A DNA stretch of 6,204 nt from Ruminococcaceae bacterium UBA2719. GTDB taxonomy: Bacteria; Bacillota; Clostridia; Oscillospirales; Acutalibacteraceae. Made by a program: the position numbers and the translations under genes. This document shows positions 1 through 5,902 of this stretch, piece by piece; position 1 is the stretch's first letter, and each line of letters starts with the position of its first letter. The notes below the pieces were generated by a model, which searched no databases, had not been told where the DNA came from, and saw only the letters and a list, made by a program, of their open reading frames with translations. The DNA lies in assembly GCA_002353935.1 (NCBI GenBank), contig DEKP01000044.1, positions 30,374 through 36,577 of the forward strand, read 5' to 3'.

Positions 1-1191
1 ACTCCTCTCGTTGAGATGGATGGAGATGAAATGACCAGAGTCATCTGGCAGATGATCAAAGACAAGCTTATACTCCCGTTTGTAGATTTAAAAAGCGAAT
101 ACTATGACTTAGGGCTTGAAAACCGCAATGCTACCGATGACAAAGTTACTTCAGACAGCGCTATGGCTACAAAAAAATACGGTGTAGCGGTAAAATGCGC
201 AACTATTACTCCCAACGCTCAGCGTGTAGACGAATATAAGCTAAAGGAAATGTGGAAGTCACCCAACGGTACTATCAGAGCAATTTTGGATGGTACTGTA
301 TTTCGTGCTCCGATTTTGGTAAAGGGCATCACCCCCTATCTGCCGACCTGGAAAAAACCTATTTGCATAGCAAGACACGCCTACGGCGATGTTTATAAAA
401 ACACAGAGATGAAAGTAAAAAAAGGTTCCAAGGCAGAGCTTTGCGTTACTGATGAAAACGGCAATGAGAACCGCGAGCTGATATTTGATTTCAAAAACAG
501 CGATGGAATCATCCAGGGTATTCACAACTTAGAAAACAGCATTTCATCTTTTGCCAGAGCTTGTTTTAACTATGCTCTGGATCAAAAGCTCGATATTTGG
601 TTTTCTACAAAAGACACTATCAGCAAAAAATATGATCATACATTTAAGGATATTTTTGCAGAAATATTTGAAAATGAATATAAAGAGAAATTTGAACAAG
701 CTGGCATTGAATACTTCTACACACTAATTGACGATGCTGTTGCAAGAGTAATCAGATCAAACGGCGGCTTTATATGGGCGTGCAAAAACTATGATGGAGA
801 TGTTATGAGTGATATGATAGCTACTGCATTTGGTTCCCTTGCAATGATGACAAGCGTTTTGGTATCTCCTGACGGAATATATGAATATGAAGCTGCTCAC
901 GGCACTGTTCAGCGCCACTACTATAAACATCTCAAAGGCGAAGAAACCTCAACAAACTCTGTAGCTACTATATTTGCCTGGAGCGGAGCTCTCAGAAAGC
1001 GCGGAGAGTTAGACGGTATTAAAGAACTGCAAAAATTTGCCGATAACCTTGAAAAAGCTACTATAGACACTATTGAAAGCGGTATTATGACCGGTGACTT
1101 GTATCTTTTAAGCTCGCTTGAAAACAAGAAAAAGGTCAACACAGAAGATTTCTTAACTGCAGTTTCCAATAAACTTAAGGAGCTTTACTAA
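1..1191 (+). CDS. icd: NADP-dependent isocitrate dehydrogenase, 5' end cut off by the window
   Basis: Cytoplasmic enzyme that oxidatively decarboxylates isocitrate to 2-oxoglutarate and yields NADPH, supplying glutamate synthesis. The frame is open from base 1 (TPLVEM...), so the ATG at 16 is an internal Met; judged against human IDH1, roughly ten N-terminal residues are missing. It belongs to the eukaryote-like homodimeric subfamily rather than the E. coli Icd type. Numbering from the Met at 16, the substrate loop SPNGTIR (S82, N84, R88), R97, R120 and Y127 (in RHAYGDVY), K199 (in STKDT) and the metal aspartates D239, D262 and D266 (NYDGDVMSD) are all present. R300-H301 in GTVQRHY match the NADP-choosing Arg-His pair of human IDH1. 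No active-site residue appears lost, so it should be active. The gene is followed immediately by rex. Its promoter lies outside the window. Confidence 0.97.
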   Translation, partial: TPLVEMDGDEMTRVIWQMIKDKLILPFVDLKSEYYDLGLENRNATDDKVTSDSAMATKKYGVAVKCATITPNAQRVDEYKLKEMWKSPNGTIRAILDGTVFRAPILVKGITPYLPTWKKPICIARHAYGDVYKNTEMKVKKGSKAELCVTDENGNENRELIFDFKNSDGIIQGIHNLENSISSFARACFNYALDQKLDIWFSTKDTISKKYDHTFKDIFAEIFENEYKEKFEQAGIEYFYTLIDDAVARVIRSNGGFIWACKNYDGDVMSDMIATAFGSLAMMTSVLVSPDGIYEYEAAHGTVQRHYYKHLKGEETSTNSVATIFAWSGALRKRGELDGIKELQKFADNLEKATIDTIESGIMTGDLYLLSSLENKKKVNTEDFLTAVSNKLKELY

Positions 1192-1196
1192 GGAGG
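1191..1196 (+). promoter_or_regulatory. Ribosome binding site of rex
   Basis: AGGAGG begins on the last base of the icd stop codon (TAA, 1189-1191) and lies 7 nt before the rex ATG. The arrangement indicates that icd and rex share an mRNA and suggests translational coupling. Confidence 0.9.
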
Positions 1197-1203
1197 TCTT
1201 AGT

Positions 1204-1839
1204 ATGAGCAAAAATATTTCCATTCAAGTTATCAGGCGTTTACCCAGATATCACAGGTTTTTAAAGGAATTGGAAGCTCAGGGTGTTGAAAGGATTTCAT
1301 CTACTAAACTTGCCTCAATTATGAATGCTACCGCCTCTCAGGTCAGACAGGATCTTAACAATTTTGGCGGATTTGGGCAACAGGGCTATGGATACAGCGT
1401 ATCGGGACTAAAAGATGAAATAGACAAGATTCTTGGGTTAGATAAAAAGCACCATGCTATACTCTTAGGTGCAGGAAACCTTGGCAGAGCAGTCGCTACA
1501 CATATGAATTTTGAAAGCTTGGGTTTTCAGTTGGACGCTGTTTTTGAAAAGGATGAAAAAATTATCGGCACTATGCTCAGAGGACTAAAAATTTGTCCGG
1601 ACAGCAAAATCGAAAGCTATTGTAAAGAACACTATATAGATACAGCGTTTTTATCTTTACCTAAAAAATCCGTTTCTGCTATTATTGAAAAACTATATAA
1701 TGCCGGAATTAGATATTACTGGAATTTCAGCCACTTTGATATTGCTAAGAAATATCCCGATACAATAGTTGAAAACGTCCATATGAGTGATAGCTTGATG
1801 ACTCTATGCTACAGAATAAACGAAAATAAAAACATATAA
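1204..1839 (+). CDS. rex: Redox-sensing transcriptional repressor Rex
   Basis: Homodimeric DNA-binding repressor that reads the NADH/NAD+ ratio; NADH binding releases it from fermentation and respiration genes. The length of 211 residues is normal. The N-terminal winged helix carries LPRYHRFL (13-20) and a helix-turn-helix/wing stretch with QVRQDL (46-51) and FGGFGQQGYGY (54-64). The Rossmann domain has the dinucleotide motif GAGNLGRA (89-96). The C-terminal part contains YYWNFSHFDI (171-180) and ends with ENVHMSDSLMTLCYRI, the family's domain-swapped tail region. NFSHFDI replaces the NFAP-type stretch common in other Rex proteins, a modest divergence near the expected nucleotide pocket. The start is fixed by AGGAGG 7 nt upstream. 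It is the last gene of the icd unit and is followed by a terminator. I found no Rex operator (TTGTTAA-N4-TTAACAA type) in the window; one could lie upstream of icd. Confidence 0.96.
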   Translation: MSKNISIQVIRRLPRYHRFLKELEAQGVERISSTKLASIMNATASQVRQDLNNFGGFGQQGYGYSVSGLKDEIDKILGLDKKHHAILLGAGNLGRAVATHMNFESLGFQLDAVFEKDEKIIGTMLRGLKICPDSKIESYCKEHYIDTAFLSLPKKSVSAIIEKLYNAGIRYYWNFSHFDIAKKYPDTIVENVHMSDSLMTLCYRINENKNI

Positions 1840-1845
1840 ATTTTT

Positions 1846-1878
1846 AAGCCTGTTTCAAGTTTAGTTTGAAACAGGCTT
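1846..1878 (+). terminator. Rho-independent terminator of the icd-rex unit
   Basis: A perfect 13-bp stem pairs AAGCCTGTTTCAA (1846-1858) with TTGAAACAGGCTT (1866-1878) around a 7-nt loop, and the T run extends to 1881. It starts 6 nt after the rex stop codon. On the minus strand the stem is followed by AAAAATTT, so it is directional and would end the opposing unit poorly. Confidence 0.92.
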
Positions 1879-1937
1879 TTTATATATCAAAATATGCAAG
1901 CAATTTTTATTGTTTATAATAAAAAGATAATATAAAA

Positions 1938-3278
1938 CTATAAATTATTTCCAAGTGAAATAATTTCGCTCCATTCAGCGGGTCCTATGGCTCCGTTTTC
2001 TTCAATTCCCATTTGACGCTGCAAGGCTAAAACTGCGTTTCTTGTAGCGCTGTCAAACTCTCCGGTTACACTGACGTTTGGTATATTATCATAGCTTTGT
2101 GATATTTTTGATAAATATCCTTGAATCACTCTTACATTTTCTCCGCTATCTCCAAACACCAAAAACCTGCCGGGATACGGCTCTCCTATCGCGCTTTGAT
2201 AATTTGCCGGCAAATCTTTGACGGCGTTTTTGTACACATCTTCTATCCTATAAAACACCCTTTCATCTACTACTCCGTCAACAGGTAACCCATATAAGCT
2301 TTCGAAAGTAAAAACCGCATCTCTTGTTTGTTCATCATAAACTCCTGTTATCTCTATAGGAGGCAACTCGGGATAAAAATATCCTAAAAACGCTAAATAA
2401 TATTGCACAGCTTTTACCGCAACATCGCTGTCTCCTAATCTCAGAACTCTTTCATATCTGCGTTGTGCTTCTGAAATAGTCAGTCCCTCACTAGTGATTT
2501 CCGAAAGTCGCTTTACCGCTAAATATATCTGCTTAATTTTATACCATGTAGCTTTTCCCACTATTCCGTCAACTGTCAAATTGAATATTTCTTGGAATTT
2601 TCTTACCGCTTCTTCGGTATCTGCATCAAAAACCCCTGTTAAAAATTCAATCTTAGGTATAGCGGGATAGTTCATGGCAATTCTGTTCAATTCCCTTTTT
2701 ATGGTCAAAACATCGTCGCCAAATGATCCGCGGCGAAGTGGTATACCCATATATGACGGCGTATTATCGCCTACCGGGGCATTGCGAACAAGGGTTATAT
2801 TATCGCCGTAGTAATATCTTAAAATTTCAATTGCATTCATTCCCTGATTTGCAAGCTCTACGCTGCCCCACTGAGAGAGCCCGTTGCACTGAGTACGAAT
2901 TCCATCGCAAAACTGGGCAAAAATGGGTTCTATTGTTCCCTCTCTCACTATATAATCATTGAATATCTCATCTACTATCTGGCTGATATTATCAAATATT
3001 TCGCTGTTTACACTGAATGCGTGATCAAATTGGGTATTATTTGTTATATCAAAATCATAACCGGCAGCGCGATAATATTCGGTATAAATTCTATTCAACG
3101 TATAGGTTATTTGAGCGAGAATATTAGCTCTTATAGAACTTTCGGGCCAGGTAGGGTATATCTCGTTAGAAGCGACATTTTTTATATATTCAGTAAATCC
3201 TACGGTTACATTTTCTGCTGCCTCGTCAGGTCTACCTAAATGTACCGTGACAGTCTGAGGTATTACAGGTTCAACCAT
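1938..3278 (-). CDS. SleC-like spore cortex-lytic protein: SpoIID-like lytic domain plus three peptidoglycan-binding repeats
   Basis: Predicted to bind and cut peptidoglycan, most likely spore cortex. Numbering follows the 446-residue form from the ATG at 3278. Residues 27-165 resemble the SpoIID/LytB domain as it occurs in clostridial SleC: YIKNVASNEIYPTWPE, whose E39 sits at the glutamate that is catalytic in SpoIID, then FDHAF, FCDG...C (C124, C131), GLSQWGSVELANQGM (133-147) and YYYG. Three PG_binding_1-type repeats follow, at about 184-252, 280-349 and 373-442, each with G-x-[FY]-D-x-x-T-[RE]-x-A-V. No signal peptide is visible, which suits a protein packed into a spore from within. The ATG at 3278 is preferred over a TTG at 3299 because only the ATG has a ribosome binding site. 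It overlaps the upstream gene by 8 nt. Cortex lysis during germination is inferred from similarity to SleC; a mother-cell role like SpoIID is the alternative. Confidence 0.85.
   Translation of the reverse strand: MVEPVIPQTVTVHLGRPDEAAENVTVGFTEYIKNVASNEIYPTWPESSIRANILAQITYTLNRIYTEYYRAAGYDFDITNNTQFDHAFSVNSEIFDNISQIVDEIFNDYIVREGTIEPIFAQFCDGIRTQCNGLSQWGSVELANQGMNAIEILRYYYGDNITLVRNAPVGDNTPSYMGIPLRRGSFGDDVLTIKRELNRIAMNYPAIPKIEFLTGVFDADTEEAVRKFQEIFNLTVDGIVGKATWYKIKQIYLAVKRLSEITSEGLTISEAQRRYERVLRLGDSDVAVKAVQYYLAFLGYFYPELPPIEITGVYDEQTRDAVFTFESLYGLPVDGVVDERVFYRIEDVYKNAVKDLPANYQSAIGEPYPGRFLVFGDSGENVRVIQGYLSKISQSYDNIPNVSVTGEFDSATRNAVLALQRQMGIEENGAIGPAEWSEIISLGNNL
1942..1966 (-). terminator. AT-rich inverted repeat at the end of the SleC-like gene, possible weak terminator
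   Basis: AAATTATTTC (1942-1951) and GAAATAATTT (1957-1966) form a perfect 10-bp inverted repeat with a 5-nt loop. It covers the last codons of the minus-strand gene that stops at 1938. On the minus strand it is followed by ATAGTTTTATATTATCTTTTT-type sequence, loosely like a T tract. With a single G-C pair the hairpin is weak, so a terminator role is uncertain, but nothing better is seen for this transcript. Confidence 0.3.
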
Positions 3279-3741
3279 TGTTACCTGCCTTTCGCGCAAC
3301 AGGAGTCAGCGAAAGAGGCAAAATTGTCTCTATTTTATCATGTATCGTAACAACACAATCATTTATAGAGTCAAAGCCCGGATGATATACTGACACAAGA
3401 TACTGCGCTTCACCTGTATTTGCAAACTCCGGAGTCAAAGTAGAATCAACATGCCTCGTTGGAAGCACCATATTATTTACTATGCCTGACGAATCGCTTA
3501 CATCATTATAAATAGTATATCTTACTCCCTTATAAATCAAAGCAACATCAACGATAACGTCTTTTATTGGAAACGCTTCATCCGCTATACTCAACTGGAC
3601 TTTCAAGCTTCCTCTTCCCGGATACTCGGAAATAAATTTGGCGTATTCTTCCGAAAACGGACTTCTTCCTGTGACAAACGACTTCTTATCTTCAGGCTCA
3701 GGATTAAAATATTCATAGTTGTTATACGTTTGTTTAAACAT
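3271..3741 (-). CDS. Small beta-sandwich protein resembling the N-terminal region of SleC
   Basis: A 156-residue protein without a signal peptide or membrane segment. After a polar tail (1-42, rich in N, E, P and S), residues 43-148 read as an all-beta domain of the Cna-B / carboxypeptidase-regulatory kind: GSLKVQLSIADEAFPIKDVIVDV, a SDSSGIVNNMVLPT turn, then YLVSVYHPGFDSI and ILPLSLTPV. The order 'repeated beta strands, G-x-V-x-x-[ML]-V-L-P, Y-x-V-x-V, P-L-x-x-T' resembles what I recall of the N-terminal part of clostridial SleC, which lies just before the lytic domain. The gene overlaps the SleC-like gene by 8 nt and has a good ribosome binding site, so the two are cotranscribed and probably coupled. 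I infer that it acts as a separate pro-region-like, folding or targeting partner of the lysin. The exact function is unknown. Confidence 0.75.
   Translation of the reverse strand: MFKQTYNNYEYFNPEPEDKKSFVTGRSPFSEEYAKFISEYPGRGSLKVQLSIADEAFPIKDVIVDVALIYKGVRYTIYNDVSDSSGIVNNMVLPTRHVDSTLTPEFANTGEAQYLVSVYHPGFDSINDCVVTIHDKIETILPLSLTPVARKAGNNG
3284..3292 (-). promoter_or_regulatory. Ribosome binding site that sets the start of the SleC-like gene
   Basis: On the minus strand AAAGGCAGG lies 5 nt before the ATG at 3278, inside the 3' end of the upstream gene. The in-frame TTG at 3299 has only pyrimidine-rich sequence upstream, so it is an unlikely start. Confidence 0.7.
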
Positions 3742-3748
3742 AAAATTT

Positions 3749-3755
3749 CCCCTTT
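3749..3755 (-). promoter_or_regulatory. Ribosome binding site of the small beta-sandwich gene
   Basis: AAAGGGG on the minus strand, 7 nt before the ATG at 3741. It supports this start and shows that the gene is translated independently. Confidence 0.75.
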
Positions 3756-3800
3756 CGCTAATGTATATTAAACTCTAAAAGAAAAAATGAAGAGTTTCTG

Positions 3801-3806
3801 ATTATA
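3801..3806 (-). promoter_or_regulatory. Possible -10 element for the SleC-like pair
   Basis: TATAAT occurs on the minus strand about 60 nt before the start at 3741, downstream of the lysA terminator, where a promoter must lie. The hexamer 17 nt upstream (AATAAA) is a poor -35 match and no extended -10 TG is present. A sporulation-sigma promoter would be expected for a SleC-type gene, so this may be chance. Confidence 0.2.
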
Positions 3807-3860
3807 ACTGAATTTTGAGTTGTTTTATTTTAATAGAACCTCTGCGGTTAAAGTGCGTAT

Positions 3861-3897
3861 AAAAAAAGCTGTTGACATTTCTCGCCAACAGCTTTTT
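3861..3897 (-). terminator. Strong rho-independent terminator of the lon-ysxC-lysA operon
   Basis: On the minus strand AAAAAGCTGTTG pairs with CAACAGCTTTTT (12 bp, seven of them in GCTGTTG/CAACAGC) around an 11-nt loop, followed by seven T residues in total. It lies about 110 nt after the lysA stop codon. The sequence also ends in T5 on the plus strand, so it could stop transcription both ways. It separates the lysA operon from the SleC-like pair. Confidence 0.85.
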
Positions 3898-4007
3898 ACA
3901 TTTAAGCAACACAAGTACAATCAAACGCTTGTTATTTAATATGGAATTTCAACAAAACCTTTAACATCCATTCGGATTAATCTATTCATAAAAATTTCCA
4001 GTATCAC

Positions 4008-5294
4008 CTAAAGTTTGGTATTAAACTTATAATCATTTGAAAAATCAAAAGTTGAAAAATAATCATCCATAGTTTCGGCGCGGCGAATAACTTTATATGT
4101 TCCGTCTTCTTTTAAAAGCACCTCGGCGCTTCTGAGCTTTCCGTTATAATTATATCCCATTGAAAAGCCGTGGGCTCCTGTATCATGGATATACAGCAAA
4201 TCTCCGTTTTCAACCTTTGGCAACATTCTGTCTATGGCAAATTTATCATTATTTTCACACAAACCGCCTGTTACATCGTATTTTTCAGTACAAGGCTCAT
4301 TTTCTTTGCCTAAAACAGTTATATGATGATAAGAACCGTACATAGCAGGGCGCATAAGATTAGCAGCGCTGGCATCAAGTCCTAAATACTCTTTATAAAT
4401 ATGCTTTTGATGCATACAGGTTGAAACTAACGCTCCGTATGGCGCTAACATATATCTGCCGAGTTCTGAAAAAACAGCAACATCATCCATACCGTTAGGT
4501 ACTAAAATCTCGTCAAATTTCTTATGAACAAGCTCACCAATAAGAGCAATATTCGGTGTGGGCTCATCGGGTCTATAGTCTACTCCTATACCGCCGGAAA
4601 GATTAATGAAAGAGATGTGTACTCCTGTTTTGTTTTTAAGTCTAACCGCAAGTTCAAATAAGATACCGGAGAGAGCTGCATAGTACTCGTTGGAAACTGT
4701 ATTAGAAGCTAAAAAAGCATGTATGCCAAAGTGCTTTACACCGTCTTCTTTCAGTTTTAAAAAAGCCTGTTCCATTTGATCTTCTGTCATGCCATACTTA
4801 GCTTCGCCTGGGTTATCCATAACCTGAACTCCGTCTTCGCTTTTGGAAAGTTCAAAAACTCCGCCGGGATTGTACCTGCAGCAAACAGTATCGGGTATAC
4901 CGCACACACGTTCAATAAACGGTACAAAGTTTACGTCGTCAAGATTAATATATGCTCCGAGATCATAAGCTTTTTTCATATCTTCTTCAGGCGTTACATT
5001 TGAAGAAAACATAATATCGCTGCCTTTAAACCCGCAAGCCTCACTCATTACAAGTTCCGTAATAGTAGAACAGTCTACACCGCAACCCTCTTCCTTTAAT
5101 ATTTGCAAAATATACGGATTAGGGGTAGCCTTAACGGCAAAGTACTCTCTGAATCCTTTATTCCACGAAAAAGCCTTGTAAAGTCTGCGACAATTCTCTC
5201 TTATCCCCTTTTCATCGTATATATGAAAAGGAGTGGGAACATTCTTTACTATTTCCTGAGCTTTTTCCAGCGTTAAAAACGGTTTCTTTTCCAT
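4008..5294 (-). CDS. lysA: Diaminopimelate decarboxylase-like PLP enzyme (fold type III)
   Basis: Predicted cytoplasmic enzyme that decarboxylates meso-diaminopimelate to L-lysine, the last step of lysine synthesis, at a branch point with peptidoglycan precursor supply. At 428 residues it has the usual LysA length. The PLP lysine is K55 in YFAVKATPNP. Other family sites are GIHAF with H192, LSGGIG (232-237, phosphate binding), ELGRYM (277-282), CENNDKF (346-352, at the LysA C-E-S-x-D site) and GYNYNGKLRSAEVLL. Several motifs differ from textbook LysA: HAFLASN instead of HIGS and ELGR instead of EPGR. I recall this variant in other clostridial proteins annotated as LysA, so it is probably a subfamily. 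A related amino-acid or carboxy-polyamine decarboxylase is the alternative. The ribosome binding site GAGGTG (5301-5306) lies within the end of ysxC, and the gene starts 3 nt after the ysxC stop codon, hence cotranscription. Confidence 0.87.
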   Translation of the reverse strand: MEKKPFLTLEKAQEIVKNVPTPFHIYDEKGIRENCRRLYKAFSWNKGFREYFAVKATPNPYILQILKEEGCGVDCSTITELVMSEACGFKGSDIMFSSNVTPEEDMKKAYDLGAYINLDDVNFVPFIERVCGIPDTVCCRYNPGGVFELSKSEDGVQVMDNPGEAKYGMTEDQMEQAFLKLKEDGVKHFGIHAFLASNTVSNEYYAALSGILFELAVRLKNKTGVHISFINLSGGIGVDYRPDEPTPNIALIGELVHKKFDEILVPNGMDDVAVFSELGRYMLAPYGALVSTCMHQKHIYKEYLGLDASAANLMRPAMYGSYHHITVLGKENEPCTEKYDVTGGLCENNDKFAIDRMLPKVENGDLLYIHDTGAHGFSMGYNYNGKLRSAEVLLKEDGTYKVIRRAETMDDYFSTFDFSNDYKFNTKL

Positions 5295-5297
5295 ATT

Positions 5298-5888
5298 CTA
5301 CACCTCAAATCTTTTAACTGAAGTTTCAATATACTGTCTTATCTCATCTATCGAATCGCCCTTTAGCGAAGAACAAGCATAAAACGGCACATTGTTATAT
5401 TTTGACAATTCATTCGAAAAATACTCTAACTGAGATTTTGTTTCTCTAACATTTAATTTGTCTTTTTTGGTAGCAACAACAATAAACGGAATAGCATTTT
5501 GATACAAAAACTCTATCATACTTATATCATCAGTGCTCATCTTATGGCGCATATCAACAATTTGTACCACAAGACAAATTTTACGATCCTGTGCAAAATA
5601 GCCCTCAACCAATTCAGCCCAACGCATTTTTTCTGATTTTGAAACCTTTGCATATCCGTATCCGGGCAAATCAACAAGCGTAAACTGCTCTAAATCAAAA
5701 AAATTTATTGTAGCGGTTTTTCCGGGTGTTGCGCTGACACGAGCCAAAGATTTTCTGGATACTAATTTATTAATCAAAGACGACTTTCCCACATTTGATC
5801 TGCCTGAAAATACAACCTCCGGTTTATCACTTTCTTTTAATTGATCAGACAATCCTGCGGCATATATAAATTCAGCTTTGTTGAACAT
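5298..5888 (-). CDS. ysxC: Ribosome biogenesis GTP-binding protein YsxC/YihA (EngB)
   Basis: Essential-type GTPase that helps assemble the large ribosomal subunit. From the ATG at 5888 the protein has 196 residues, the normal family length. All G motifs are intact: G1 GRSNVGKSS (29-37), the G2 region TPGKT (54-58), G3 DLPGYGYAKVSK (73-84, with the family's PGYG), G4 TKKD (140-143) and G5 SSLKG (173-177). VVQIVDMRH (107-115) is another family hallmark. An in-frame ATG at 5903 would add five residues and overlap the lon stop codon as TAATG, but it has no ribosome binding site. The GGAGG at 5897-5901 sits 8 nt before the ATG at 5888 and decides the start. It lies between lon and lysA in one operon; lon followed by ysxC is the order in Bacillus and many Firmicutes. 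Confidence 0.97.
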   Translation of the reverse strand: MFNKAEFIYAAGLSDQLKESDKPEVVFSGRSNVGKSSLINKLVSRKSLARVSATPGKTATINFFDLEQFTLVDLPGYGYAKVSKSEKMRWAELVEGYFAQDRKICLVVQIVDMRHKMSTDDISMIEFLYQNAIPFIVVATKKDKLNVRETKSQLEYFSNELSKYNNVPFYACSSLKGDSIDEIRQYIETSVKRFEV

Positions 5889-5896
5889 AAAATCAG

Positions 5897-5901
5897 CCTC
5901 C
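5897..5901 (-). promoter_or_regulatory. Ribosome binding site that sets the ysxC start
   Basis: GGAGG on the minus strand, 8 nt before the ATG at 5888. It overlaps the alternative ATG at 5903, which therefore cannot use it. Confidence 0.85.
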
Positions 5902-5902
5902 A

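Noticed and set aside
259..1169. Minus-strand open frames within icd (259-525 and 921-1169).
   Set aside because: They are antisense to a well-conserved enzyme gene and show no recognizable protein features or start signals.
3279..3299. TTG start at 3299, extending the SleC-like protein by seven residues.
   Set aside because: No ribosome binding site precedes it, while the ATG at 3278 has AAAGGCAGG at a proper distance.
3760..3790. SigE-like promoter before the SleC-like pair: TATACATT (3760-3767) with TCATTTT (3784-3790) on the minus strand.
   Set aside because: The spacer is 16 nt, longer than usual for SigE, and the predicted transcript start would fall inside the ribosome binding site at 3749-3755.
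3872..3900. TTGACA on the plus strand as a -35 box.
   Set aside because: It lies inside the terminator stem, no TATAAT-like box follows at 16-18 nt, and no plus-strand gene follows.
3925..3945. Rex-operator-like half site (TTGTTATTTAATAT).
   Set aside because: Only one half fits; the second TTAACAA half is absent, and the site lies downstream of lysA before a terminator.
2723..5003. Plus-strand open frames at 2723-2962, 3021-3239, 4160-4345 and 4776-5003.
   Set aside because: They lie opposite the conserved SleC-like and lysA genes, with low-complexity or unlikely sequences, and are chance frames.
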